DNA from: Pseudomonas fluorescens NCIMB 11764
GTDB lineage: Bacteria; Pseudomonadota; Gammaproteobacteria; Pseudomonadales; Pseudomonadaceae
Direction: 5' to 3'
Assembly (NCBI RefSeq): GCF_000293885.2
Contig: NZ_CP010945.1
Span: forward strand, 3,058,001-3,122,000
Length of the DNA stretch: 64,000 nt
Positions 48,811-56,617 of this stretch are shown here, one piece after another; within the stretch, counting starts at the first letter, position 1, and the number at the start of each line of letters is the position of its first letter. The translations under genes and the position numbers were made by a program. The notes beneath the pieces are model-generated. The model had not been told where the DNA came from, did not search any database, and saw only the letters and a list, made by a program, of their open reading frames with translations.

Positions 48811-49215
48811 ATGCTCGAATCCCAATGTTTATGCATCAACCTGCGTCGCGCCGCCCGTGGCGTCAGCAGGCATTACGACGGCGCTCTCGACGGCTTCGGA
48901 ATCAACGTTGCCCAGTATTCTTTGCTGTGCAATCTGCAGCGTCTGAATGAACCGAGTATTTCCGTCCTGGCGGAGGCCATGGGCCTGGACCGCAGTACCC
49001 TCGGTCGTAATCTGCGAGTGCTGGAGGGCGAAGGCCTGGTCAGGCTGGTCGAGGGCGAAGACATGCGCAATCGCATCGTCAAGCTGACCGAGGCTGGCGC
49101 TGAGCGTTTGACCGCGGCGTTGCCAGCCTGGGAGGCGGCGCAGCAGCGACTGGTTGATCGACTGGGTGCCGAAAAACGCGAAATTTTGCTGAAGTTGCTG
49201 GACGAACTGGCGTGA
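48811..49215 (+). CDS. MarR-family transcriptional regulator
   Basis: A 134-residue winged-helix regulator of the MarR family. The N-terminal helix CLCINLRRAARGVSRHYDGAL is followed by the HTH and wing SISVLAEAMGLDRSTLGRNLRVLEGEGLVRLVEGEDMRNRIVKLTEAG, and a dimerisation helix at the end. Cysteines at residues 6 and 8 (QCLCINL) could be redox-sensing. The ATG has no Shine-Dalgarno and begins just after a -10-like box, so the message may be leaderless. It probably represses the MFS gene 52 bp downstream. Confidence 0.92.
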   Translation: MLESQCLCINLRRAARGVSRHYDGALDGFGINVAQYSLLCNLQRLNEPSISVLAEAMGLDRSTLGRNLRVLEGEGLVRLVEGEDMRNRIVKLTEAGAERLTAALPAWEAAQQRLVDRLGAEKREILLKLLDELA

Positions 49216-49235
49216 CGCCGGTTTTTCCGATCTTA

Positions 49236-49253
49236 AGCGGGTATATACCCGCT
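49236..49253. promoter_or_regulatory. palindromic operator between marR and MFS gene
   Basis: AGCGGGTATATACCCGCT is a perfect 18-base palindrome overlapping a TATATA -10-like box (49242-49247). It lies 15 bases before the MFS ATG and shares GCGGGTATATA with the sequence in front of marR. It is a likely MarR-type binding site. Confidence 0.75.
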
Positions 49254-49267
49254 ACCGGAGAATAAGA

Positions 49268-50476
49268 ATGACATCGATGTGGCGTACTTGCGGTTGGGTT
49301 TTAGTGGGGAGTGCGCTGATCCTTGCGTTGTCTCTGGGCGTGCGACACGGCTTCGGGTTGTTCCTGGCGCCGATGAGTGCCGAATTTGGCTGGGGGCGTG
49401 AGACGTTTGCCTTTGCCATCGCCCTGCAAAACCTGATCTGGGGGCTGGCGCAGCCCTTCACCGGTGCGCTGGCCGACCGCTTCGGCGCGGCGAAAGTGGT
49501 GCTGATCGGCGGCGTGCTCTACGCGATGGGCCTGCTGTTCATGGGGTTGTCCGATTCGGCGGTCACCCTGTCGTTGAGCGCGGGCCTGTTGATCGGTATC
49601 GGGCTGTCGGGCACCTCATTTTCGGTGATCCTGGGCGTGGTTGGCCGCGTGGTACCCCCAGAGAAACGTAGCATGGGCATGGGCATCGCCAGCGCAGCCG
49701 GCTCTTTTGGCCAGTTCGCGATGGTGCCTGGCACGCTGGGTTTGATCGGTTGGCTCGGCTGGTCGGCGGCATTGCTGGCGCTGGGCCTGCTGGTCGCGCT
49801 GATCGTGCCGCTGGTGAGTATGCTCAAGGACAAGCCGTTGCCAGTTTTCGGTCATGAACAGACCCTCTCCGAAGCCTTGCGTGAAGCCTGTTCCCATTCG
49901 GGCTTCTGGCTGCTGTCGTTCGGCTTTTTTGTCTGCGGTTTCCAGGTCGTGTTCATCGGCGTGCACTTGCCGGCGTATCTGGTGGATCAGCATTTGCCCG
50001 CCACGGTCGGCACGACGGTGCTGGCGCTGATCGGCTTGTTTAACATCTTCGGTACTTACACGGCGGGCTGGCTCGGCGGGCGGATGTCCAAGCCGCGTTT
50101 GCTCACCGGCCTGTATTTACTGCGGGCCGTGGTCATTGTCCTGTTTCTGTGGGCGCCGGTGACGACGACCACGGCGTATCTGTTTGGCATGGCCATGGGC
50201 TTCCTGTGGCTGTCGACGGTGCCATTGACCAACGGCACCGTGGCGACCTTGTTTGGCGTGCGAAATCTGTCCATGCTCGGTGGGATTGTTTTCCTGTTCC
50301 ACCAGCTCGGATCATTCCTGGGTGGCTGGTTGGGCGGGGTGGTGTATGACCGGACCGGGAGCTATGACTTGATCTGGCAGGTAGCGATTCTCTTGAGTCT
50401 GTTGGCGGCTGCCCTGAACTGGCCGGTGCGTGAGCGGCCGGTGGCGCGCCTGCAAACCCGGATGAGTGCGACATGA
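49268..50476 (+). CDS. MFS transporter, MarR-associated
   Basis: A 402-residue major facilitator superfamily protein with about 12 helices. The N-terminus WRTCGWVLVGSALILALSLGVRHGFGLFLAPM and the loop LADRFGAAKVVLIGGVLYAMG (between helices 2 and 3) are typical MFS signatures; APMSAEFGWGRETFAFAIALQNLIWGLAQPFTGAL points to the OxlT/monocarboxylate-type branch. Substrate unknown. GGAG (49257-49260) precedes the ATG. A MarR operator-like palindrome lies upstream, and its 3' end overlaps a 40-residue peptide gene. Confidence 0.9.
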   Translation: MTSMWRTCGWVLVGSALILALSLGVRHGFGLFLAPMSAEFGWGRETFAFAIALQNLIWGLAQPFTGALADRFGAAKVVLIGGVLYAMGLLFMGLSDSAVTLSLSAGLLIGIGLSGTSFSVILGVVGRVVPPEKRSMGMGIASAAGSFGQFAMVPGTLGLIGWLGWSAALLALGLLVALIVPLVSMLKDKPLPVFGHEQTLSEALREACSHSGFWLLSFGFFVCGFQVVFIGVHLPAYLVDQHLPATVGTTVLALIGLFNIFGTYTAGWLGGRMSKPRLLTGLYLLRAVVIVLFLWAPVTTTTAYLFGMAMGFLWLSTVPLTNGTVATLFGVRNLSMLGGIVFLFHQLGSFLGGWLGGVVYDRTGSYDLIWQVAILLSLLAAALNWPVRERPVARLQTRMSAT

Positions 50477-50595
50477 ACAGCCTCTGGCCGCGGATCGCCG
50501 TGGCAACGGGCGGCGTGTTACTGCTGGCGTTGGCGTGGTGGGGTTGGCATCAGGGCGGGCTGGCGTTGATGCAATTGGGTATGGGCGCTTGCTAG
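50473..50595 (+). CDS. 40-residue single-pass membrane protein
   Basis: A very short gene: MNSLWPRIAVATGGVLLLAL continues as AWWGWHQGGLALMQLGMGAC. It has one transmembrane helix (about residues 8-26) and a Cys as last residue. The ATG overlaps the MFS stop codon (ATGA), as in real coupled genes. I infer it is expressed with the pump, possibly as a small accessory subunit. No family is recognised. An accidental frame cannot be excluded, but the coupling and clean helix argue for a gene. Confidence 0.6.
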   Translation: MNSLWPRIAVATGGVLLLALAWWGWHQGGLALMQLGMGAC

Positions 50596-50650
50596 CACGA
50601 GGTGAGGGCGAGTAAGTTCGTTTCAGGCGACTTTTCAAGGAGGTATGGAC

Positions 50651-51202
50651 ATGCTGATGCGCTGGCTGGCCGTTCCCGCGTTACTGGTGGCGTTTACCGG
50701 ATTGTCACAAGCCACCGAGTGCCCGGAGCTGTTGCAAGGCTCGTTGCCCAAGCTGCGCGCCAAGGAATCCATCGACCTGTGTCAGCGCTTTGCCGGTAAA
50801 CCGCTGGTGGTGGTCAATACCGCCAGCTTTTGCGGTTTCGCCCCCCAGTTCAAAAGCCTTGAGGCGCTGAACCAGCGTTACAAGGGCCAGGGCCTGGAGG
50901 TAATCGGTGTGCCTTCCAACGACTTCAAGCAGGAGTCCAAGGACGGCGAAGAGACCGCCAAGGTGTGCTACGTCAATTACGGTGTGACCTTCACCATGAC
51001 CGAACCGCAGAAAGTCCGCGGTGACGACGCGACCCACCTGTTCCGGGTGCTCGCTGCGCAGAGTGATGCGCCGAAGTGGAACTTCTACAAATACGTGGTC
51101 GATCGCAAGGGCAAAGTGATCGCCAATTTTTCCAGCCTGACCAAGCCTGATGACCCCGAGTTTATCGAGGCGGTGGAGAAAGCACTGGCCTCGCAGCCCT
51201 GA
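50651..51202 (+). CDS. exported glutathione peroxidase-family protein
   Basis: A 183-residue protein with an N-terminal signal peptide ([21 protein letters not shown]). The GPx fold shows [27 protein letters not shown] with the peroxidatic cysteine, [19 protein letters not shown], and [15 protein letters not shown] with the conserved Trp and Asn. It is a Cys-type, thioredoxin- or glutathione-dependent peroxidase that probably acts in the periplasm. The ATG at 50651 has AAGGAGG with 7-base spacing; the ATG six bases earlier touches that motif. It may share the MFS transcript. Confidence 0.9.
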   Translation: MLMRWLAVPALLVAFTGLSQATECPELLQGSLPKLRAKESIDLCQRFAGKPLVVVNTASFCGFAPQFKSLEALNQRYKGQGLEVIGVPSNDFKQESKDGEETAKVCYVNYGVTFTMTEPQKVRGDDATHLFRVLAAQSDAPKWNFYKYVVDRKGKVIANFSSLTKPDDPEFIEAVEKALASQP

Positions 51203-51213
51203 TCGATACCCAC

Positions 51214-51253
51214 TAAAAAGCCCCGCCTCTGTACAAGAGCGCGGGGCTTTTTT
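51214..51253. terminator. bidirectional terminator between glutathione peroxidase and fadL
   Basis: AAAAAGCCCCGC and GCGGGGCTTTTTT form a stem around TCTGTACAAGAGC. A or T runs flank both sides, so it works for both convergent genes. Confidence 0.88.
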
Positions 51254-51291
51254 GATTCAAGCGGCGAGCGGTTCAGGCTCGCCGTGAGTCA

Positions 51292-52563
51292 TCAGAAGCG
51301 GTAGGTTGCACCCACACCGAAACCGTTTGCCGAGTTTTCATACTTGGCGGTGTAGTTCTGGTTGCGAGCGTTGGTCTCGTTGATCTTGACCGACTCTTCG
51401 ACCAGGTACGAATACGCGACGTCGATGGTCAGGTCGTCGGTCGGGCTCCAGCCGGCGCCCAGGCTGAAAATCTTGCGATCGCCAGTCGGAATGCGTGGGG
51501 AACGGTTCTCGTTGTTGGTCGGCGCCTGATCGACGGAGAAACCGGTACGCAGGACCCATTGCTTGTTCACTTGATACGAAGCACCGATGGCGTGAGCCCA
51601 GGTGTCATGCCAGTTCTGTTCTTCGGTGATGGTGCCAAACTGAGGGCGCAGGGCCGCTGGAACGCCTTCGTTCTCGACGGAGATCTCTTTCAGGCGGCTC
51701 CAGCGAGTCCAGGTGCTACCGGCGTAGAGCGTCCATTGGTCGTCCAGCTTATGAGTCAACGAGAAGTCGACCGATTCAGGCGTGGTGATGTCCAGCGACG
51801 CGTCGTACTTCTGGCTCGGGTTCTGACCCTGCAGCGCGAAGAGTTGGTAGTTGACCTTGGTGTTGCCCTCGAGCTTGTATTTCACTTTCGAGTGATAGGT
51901 CAGGCCGACGCGAGTGCTATCGGTGGCTTGAACCAGGATACCGAAGTTGTAGCCAAGCGCAGTGTCGTTACCTTCGATCTTGACCTTGCCGTCTGGACGG
52001 GCCTGCGTTGCCGACAGGTTCGATTCCAGAGTGCCGTCAATACGGTTGATGGTCGGACCGAAACCGATCGACACCTTGTCGTTGAAGGCATAGCTGACGG
52101 TTGGCTGTAGGGTGACGATTTTGACTTCGCTCTTGCTACCGAAGTAACGACCGGCAAAGTTGTTCTCATAGTCGGTCACCAGGCCGAACGGTGCGTATAC
52201 ACCGAGACCGAATGCCCAATGATCGTCGATAGGCTTGACGTAGTAACCCATAGGCACGCCCATGAAAGGGACCATGTCACCTTTGTTGGAGCCACCATTA
52301 GGGCGGGAACTGGCATCACTGATGTCTGTGTGTGCGTCGATAAATGCAACGCCACCGGTTACTTGTTCGCGCTTGAGGCGAGACATACCGGCAGGGTTGC
52401 CAAACACGGTGGAAGCGTCGTCGGCAGAAGAAGATCGCCCGGCAAAACCTGTCCCCATTCCGCTGATGCTTTGCTCATTGAGGGCGAAGCCACTTGCGAA
52501 GATTTGGGTGGAGGCCACGGCAACGGCAAGGCTAAGGGTGGTTTTGAGCATTACTTTTTTCAT
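51292..52563 (-). CDS. fadL: OmpP1/FadL-family outer-membrane transporter
   Basis: A 423-residue outer-membrane beta-barrel protein. The signal peptide MKKVMLKTTLSLAVAVASTQIFA is followed by SGFALNEQSISGMGTGFAGRSSSADDASTVFGNPAGMSRL, the hatch-like N-terminal segment with the conserved NPAG motif. Beta-strand repeats follow, and the last residues are FGVGATYRF, with the terminal Phe of outer-membrane barrels. FadL proteins take up long-chain fatty acids or other hydrophobic molecules. It lies opposite the glutathione peroxidase gene and shares a terminator with it. Confidence 0.93.
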   Translation of the reverse strand: MKKVMLKTTLSLAVAVASTQIFASGFALNEQSISGMGTGFAGRSSSADDASTVFGNPAGMSRLKREQVTGGVAFIDAHTDISDASSRPNGGSNKGDMVPFMGVPMGYYVKPIDDHWAFGLGVYAPFGLVTDYENNFAGRYFGSKSEVKIVTLQPTVSYAFNDKVSIGFGPTINRIDGTLESNLSATQARPDGKVKIEGNDTALGYNFGILVQATDSTRVGLTYHSKVKYKLEGNTKVNYQLFALQGQNPSQKYDASLDITTPESVDFSLTHKLDDQWTLYAGSTWTRWSRLKEISVENEGVPAALRPQFGTITEEQNWHDTWAHAIGASYQVNKQWVLRTGFSVDQAPTNNENRSPRIPTGDRKIFSLGAGWSPTDDLTIDVAYSYLVEESVKINETNARNQNYTAKYENSANGFGVGATYRF

Positions 52564-52709
52564 TATTAGAACTCTTGGTGATCACCGGGCCGAAAATTAC
52601 CAACATTTTCGTCCCAGCGCCATAGGCTGTATGCCTTGATTTAGAGCGGTTTTGTAGGACAATCCGACCAAATCGCGGCGTGTTGCGCGATCTTCGGAAA
52701 AGGGGGGGA

Positions 52710-53192
52710 TTAGCAGGCAACCTGATTCAGTGGTGAAACACAGGTTTGCCAGGCATAGGTGAAGTCTCTCAGGCGTCCTTGAGGCTGGAAGGTCTGGCGC
52801 CAGATGCGGGCCATTCCCAGCAGGTCGTCTGCTTCGGGAAGCGGAGTGTTCTGTTCTTCGACCAGCAGCCAGGCGATGGCGGTGGCATAACGCAGGTTGA
52901 CGGTCAGTTCGAGGTGCGGGCCGCTCAGGAAAGCATGCTGGCTGGCCAGGCCGCGGACCAGGCTGGCGCGCTCCGGATCAAGTGCCAGGTAATGGTCCCA
53001 GAGTGCCTGGTGGCGGGGTTCGGCGATTCGGTACAGGCCGTGTCCACGGCGATCGTGCAGGGCGGAGCCCAAGGCTGACTGACTGGCGGCGATGCCCAGC
53101 AGCAGGGATTCGGCGGTTGCGCTATGGCGCCCAAGGTAGATCAATGTCGGACGTATCACATAGCGGCACAGTTCGCTGGCAGCGATACCCAT
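52710..53192 (-). CDS. conserved hypothetical protein, no recognised domain
   Basis: A 160-residue protein I do not recognise. It is mostly helical: ELCRYVIRPTLIYLGRHSATAESLLLGIAASQSALGS near the N-terminus and DYLALDPERAS-like HYLALDPERASLVRGLASQHAFLSG in the middle; the end is Trp-rich (RIWRQTFQPQGRLRDFTYAWQTC). No signal peptide or clear membrane helix. The start at 53192 follows GAGGG with 4-base spacing; an ATG 15 bases upstream lacks one. It is not clearly in an operon with fadL. Confidence 0.65.
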   Translation of the reverse strand: MGIAASELCRYVIRPTLIYLGRHSATAESLLLGIAASQSALGSALHDRRGHGLYRIAEPRHQALWDHYLALDPERASLVRGLASQHAFLSGPHLELTVNLRYATAIAWLLVEEQNTPLPEADDLLGMARIWRQTFQPQGRLRDFTYAWQTCVSPLNQVAC

Positions 53193-53467
53193 AAAACCCT
53201 CGAACATGAAGTGGTCGGCGAGTCCTGAAGGTAGCGTTGGCAGCGGGTGGATCGAATCAGGCTCGCCGGAAGCGGCTCAGGCCGCTTGAGTTGAAGTGTA
53301 GTGTCATATTCGCGCTGTAAAGGACTGTTTTTAAAATATTTCCGGCAGCCAGTTATAACCGTTATATCGGTTAGTGCTTACGCGGCGGGCGCGAAAACAG
53401 AAATATCGGGCAATAAAAAGCCCCGCTTTTCAGCGAGGCTTCTGAGGTTTTCAGCCTTTGCGGCGTA
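53193..53467. other. gap upstream of the 160-residue gene
   Basis: The gap holds an imperfect palindrome, TAACCGTTATATCGGTTA (53356-53373), and the minus-strand terminator of the 74-residue gene (53413-53443). The palindrome is about 165 bases before the 160-residue gene and could be an operator; nothing else shows coding character. Confidence 0.45.
53413..53443 (-). terminator. terminator after the 74-residue gene
   Basis: On the minus strand, AGCCTCGC and GCGGGGCT (one wobble pair) enclose TGAAAA and are followed by TTTTTATT. Confidence 0.8.
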
Positions 53468-53692
53468 TCAGGCAACCAGTGCCTGACGGGTACGCTCGAT
53501 CACAGCCTGCAGCGGCTCGGCGCTGGAGTATTGATCGGGGTACAGGCGTTCGCTGTGACGAGCGATGCCGTGTTCGTTGACCAGTGTGAAGCTGAAGCAG
53601 CCTTTGCGAGCGGCCATGATCAGGCAGTTCATTGGGGCAAAAGCGTTGGTTAGGGTGCGGATAGCATCCTGGGTGTGGATTTGAGTAGTCAT
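53468..53692 (-). CDS. small conserved hypothetical protein (74 residues)
   Basis: A soluble protein beginning MTTQIHTQDAIRTLTNAFAP and continuing with MNCLIMAARKGCFSFTLVNEHGIARHSERLYPDQY. No signal or membrane helix; two cysteines. AGGAA precedes the ATG at a rather long distance. A terminator follows the gene. I do not recognise the family; gene character is supported by terminator, start and composition. Confidence 0.65.
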   Translation of the reverse strand: MTTQIHTQDAIRTLTNAFAPMNCLIMAARKGCFSFTLVNEHGIARHSERLYPDQYSSAEPLQAVIERTRQALVA

Positions 53693-54668
53693 TTAATGGG
53701 TGTTCCTACAAGCGACACGGATAAGAACCGTGCAAAGTTAAAACGTTCCAGTGACGACGACCACCATTGGTCGAACGAAGAACCCGACTGGAACAAAGCA
53801 GCCAGTTTGAAGCGCTGATTAAATTGGCGCGCTTGGGCTGGCAGGTAGGTACTTAGGAGGGCAGGCAACACATCAAGGGCAAAGGTTCTGGGCCCGGGGT
53901 GAAGATCCTGATCAATTTGCAGGCTGGTTCGGTCAGAGTAAATGAGCTTCGCAACACCCTTTGTTTTCGATTCAAAGGCAGTGTTGACGCAAGTTTTACC
54001 TGGAAACCATCGAGGTGGTCGATCCCGCTTGTTCGATTGATGCTTCCTGTTGGAAGGCATATCGGGGGGATTTGTTCGACCAGAATTGACTTTCAGCTTG
54101 GTACTAACGCCGCGGATAGTAACGGATTGAATTGCAGAAAGGAAGTGTGTTAGCCAAAAACATCTTCTGGTATCACCTCGCAGGTGTTAATTGGCAGCCA
54201 TGATCGCCTTGTAATGGCTCAAAATCCGACGGTCGGTCTGCGACGTTCATCGGGTCAAAGTAAGCCTGAACCAAGGGTTTGGCAGGGTTTATCCCCAGAC
54301 CGGCTAACAAAATGCGCCGAAAAAGCGCATCGATATAACTGTCTCGGAGGCACTTGTGCACATAAGTTGCGCGAGTTGTCACCCCACTGTCATCTTGCCC
54401 TCCAGCGCAGTGGGTGCCTGCAACCAAAATTTAAGTCAATGAAAAACATCGCTTTTTTTTACTGGTGAAAAAATCGTCAGTTTGACTGCGAGCCCCATTC
54501 CACAGGGCTTTGCGAGAGTTCAAGGGCGGTTGTCCACTGAGTTATCCACAGCTTCTGTGGATTGTCCCGAGCGCTTGCTCTAGCACGGGCGTGCCGGGTT
54601 TTTTAGGCTTTACCTGTAAGAAAAAAAGAGTAGAGTGGCGCGCCTTCCGATCTGCCCCACAGTGCTTT
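53693..54668. other. 976-bp stretch without a convincing gene
   Basis: Base composition is visibly richer in A and T than the neighbours, with poly-T (eight T at about 54453) and many short frames in different phases, none with a clear Shine-Dalgarno and recognisable protein features. Small hairpins (such as ATGCGC/GCGCAT near 54311) occur. It ends with the DnaA-box-like palindrome listed below. It could be a decayed gene, an unannotated RNA or long regulatory DNA. Confidence 0.5.
54542..54564. promoter_or_regulatory. DnaA-box-like palindrome upstream of the Sel1-like gene
   Basis: TTATCCACA at 54542-54550 matches the DnaA-box consensus exactly. TGTGGATTG at 54556-54564 is its inverted, less exact partner, so ATCCACAG..CTGTGGAT forms an 8-bp palindrome around CTT. 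A TTGTCCACT just before is a third weak match. Confidence 0.5.
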
Positions 54669-54992
54669 ATGAAGTTTCGCTCAGTACCCGTTTCTGTAAC
54701 CTCTACACCTCCCCGTGTTACCCCGCCCAAGCGCTTTTCGATGCGTGTGGCCGAGTGGCTGCTCGACAGCCCGCGCCTGGGTGAAAACAGCAACGTCAAA
54801 CACTTCGCCGGGCGATTGCTCAAGCAACCGGCCCGAGAAGGCGTAGTGGCCGCGCAAAGCCGTCTCGGCCAGTTGATGTGCCGCGAATGCGGGAATGCCC
54901 GGGATCGCCGAATCGGCCAGGACCTTTTGCGTCAGGCCGCGCGGGCAGGGGATCGACGCGCCCAACAGGAACTGGGTCTGATCGAAGACTGA
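54669..54992 (+). CDS. Sel1-repeat-like small protein
   Basis: A 107-residue protein. The C-terminal half looks like one or two Sel1/TPR-like helix pairs: ARGEVVAAQS-like AREGVVAAQSRLGQLMCRECGNARDRRIGQDLLRQAARAGDRRAQQELGLIED. The basic Pro/Ser-rich N-terminus (KFRSVPVSVTSTPPRVTPPKRF) is not a signal peptide. The ATG at 54669 is chosen because a longer reading runs through the DnaA-box palindrome region; it has a weak Shine-Dalgarno. Function unknown, perhaps protein-protein interaction. Confidence 0.7.
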   Translation: MKFRSVPVSVTSTPPRVTPPKRFSMRVAEWLLDSPRLGENSNVKHFAGRLLKQPAREGVVAAQSRLGQLMCRECGNARDRRIGQDLLRQAARAGDRRAQQELGLIED

Positions 54993-55053
54993 GCTGTCCA
55001 AGACCTGACACCTTGGTTAACCTTCAAGCTTTATCGAATGGGCAGGAATGGCG

Positions 55054-56532
55054 ATGGCGATGGACTTGACCAGCATATTGCTCGGGCTGGCGGGGGCTGC
55101 ACTGCCGTTGTTGGCATTGGCCTGGCAACTTCAGCGCCGGGCGAGCGCCTCGCAGTCGGATGTCGCCCTGCTGGAAGAACGCCTGGCCATGACCCAACTG
55201 GCCCAGGATGGACTGAACGCCCAGCTCGAAGCCTGTCGCGACGAGATTGCCGATCTGGGGCAGGCCAACGCCGCCAAACAGGCAGACCTTGCCGCGATGC
55301 GCCGTGAAGTCGAACTGTTGCAGATCGAACGCGATGACGCCCGCGATGCGTCCCACGCCTGGAATATCGAACGCGCCGGCAAAGAGGCTGAGTTGCGACG
55401 TCTGGACGCCCAGGCCGCCTCCCTCAACGCCGAGCTGCGCGAGCAACAGGAAAGCCATCAGCAGCGTCTCAACGACCTGCAAGGCTCGCGAGACGAATTG
55501 CGTGCCCAGTTCGCCGAACTGGCCGGCAAGATCTTCGACGAGCGCGAGCAGCGTTTCGCCGAAACCAGTCAGCAGCGTCTGGGCCAGTTGCTCGATCCTT
55601 TGAAGGAGCGCATCCAGTCGTTTGAAAAGCGGGTCGAGGAAAGTTATCAGGCCGAGGCGCGCGAGCGCTTCTCGCTGGCCAAGGAGCTGGAGCGCCTGCA
55701 ACAGCTGAACCTGCGCCTGAGCGATGAAGCCACCAACCTGACCCGCGCCTTGAAAGGGCAGAAAACCCAGGGCAACTGGGGCGAGCTGATTCTTGAGCGG
55801 GTGCTTGAACACGCCGGCCTCGAGAAGGGCCGCGAGTATCAGACCCAAGTCAATCTCAAAGGTCCGGACGGTGAGCGGTTCCAGCCAGACGTGATCATTT
55901 ATCTGCCGGGCGACAAGCAGGTGGTTGTCGACTCCAAGGTCAGCCTGACGGCTTATCAGCAATACGTGGCGGCGGAAGACGATGCCATCGGCCAGATCGC
56001 CATCAAGCAGCATGTGCTGTCGCTACGCACTCACGTCAAAGGCCTGGCCGGCAAGGATTACAAGCGGCTCGACGGTTTGCACAGCCTGGATTTCGTCTTG
56101 CTGTTCGTCCCCATCGAAGCGGCATTTTCCGCAGCGTTGCAGGCGGAGCCGAGCCTGTTCCAGGAGGCTTTCGACCGTAACATCGTGATCGTCAGTCCGA
56201 CCACGTTGCTGGCCACCCTGCGTGTCATCGACAGCCTGTGGAAGCAGGAGCGCCAGAGTCAGAACGCCCGGGAAATCGCCGAACGGGCAGGTTGGCTGTA
56301 CGACAAGTTCGTGCTGTTCATTCAGGACCTGGATGAAGTCGGCAATCGCTTGCAGCAACTGGACAAGGCCTACAGTTCTGCACGTAACAAGCTGACTGAA
56401 GGCCGTGGCAATCTGGTCAGCCGCAGTGAGCAGCTCAAGTTGCTGGGCGCGCGAGCGAGTAAAAGCCTGCCGGCGGACCTGCTGGAGCGGGCAATGACCG
56501 ATGTGGACGGGTTGGCAGAGTTGCCCGAGTAA
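55054..56532 (+). CDS. rmuC: DNA recombination protein RmuC
   Basis: A 492-residue RmuC protein. An N-terminal membrane segment (LTSILLGLAGAALPLLALAWQL) precedes a long coiled coil (about residues 30-190, rich in E, Q, L, A, R). The C-terminal nuclease-like domain includes QGNWGELILERVLEHAGLEKGREYQTQVNLKG and RFQPDVIIYLPGDKQVVVDSKVSLTAYQQY. RmuC limits inversions and other rearrangements; the biochemistry is only partly understood. Three in-frame ATGs lie close together; 55054 has AGGA at the best distance. Confidence 0.95.
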   Translation: MAMDLTSILLGLAGAALPLLALAWQLQRRASASQSDVALLEERLAMTQLAQDGLNAQLEACRDEIADLGQANAAKQADLAAMRREVELLQIERDDARDASHAWNIERAGKEAELRRLDAQAASLNAELREQQESHQQRLNDLQGSRDELRAQFAELAGKIFDEREQRFAETSQQRLGQLLDPLKERIQSFEKRVEESYQAEARERFSLAKELERLQQLNLRLSDEATNLTRALKGQKTQGNWGELILERVLEHAGLEKGREYQTQVNLKGPDGERFQPDVIIYLPGDKQVVVDSKVSLTAYQQYVAAEDDAIGQIAIKQHVLSLRTHVKGLAGKDYKRLDGLHSLDFVLLFVPIEAAFSAALQAEPSLFQEAFDRNIVIVSPTTLLATLRVIDSLWKQERQSQNAREIAERAGWLYDKFVLFIQDLDEVGNRLQQLDKAYSSARNKLTEGRGNLVSRSEQLKLLGARASKSLPADLLERAMTDVDGLAELPE

Positions 56533-56537
56533 AATCA

Positions 56538-56613
56538 AAAAGATCGCAGCCTTCGGCAGCTCCTGCAGATGTACACAAAACCCTGCAGGAGCTGCCGAAG
56601 GCTGCGATCTTTT
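56538..56613. terminator. 31-bp perfect inverted repeat between rmuC and the hybrid kinase gene
   Basis: Two perfectly complementary 31-base arms (56538-56568 and 56583-56613), containing GATCGCAGCCTTCGGCAGC and its complement, flank a 14-base loop. A runs to the left and T runs to the right let it act as a bidirectional terminator for the convergent genes. It is also a dispersed palindrome type familiar from Pseudomonas. Confidence 0.85.
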
Positions 56614-56617
56614 GGGC

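Noticed and set aside
53689..54060. A 123-codon minus-strand frame upstream of the 74-residue gene
   Set aside because: No Shine-Dalgarno, overlaps the start of a better-supported gene, and shows no recognisable domain or protein-like composition.
55048..55053. First of three close ATGs as rmuC start
   Set aside because: The AGGA motif touches this ATG directly; the next in-frame ATG has normal 6-base spacing. The difference is only two residues.
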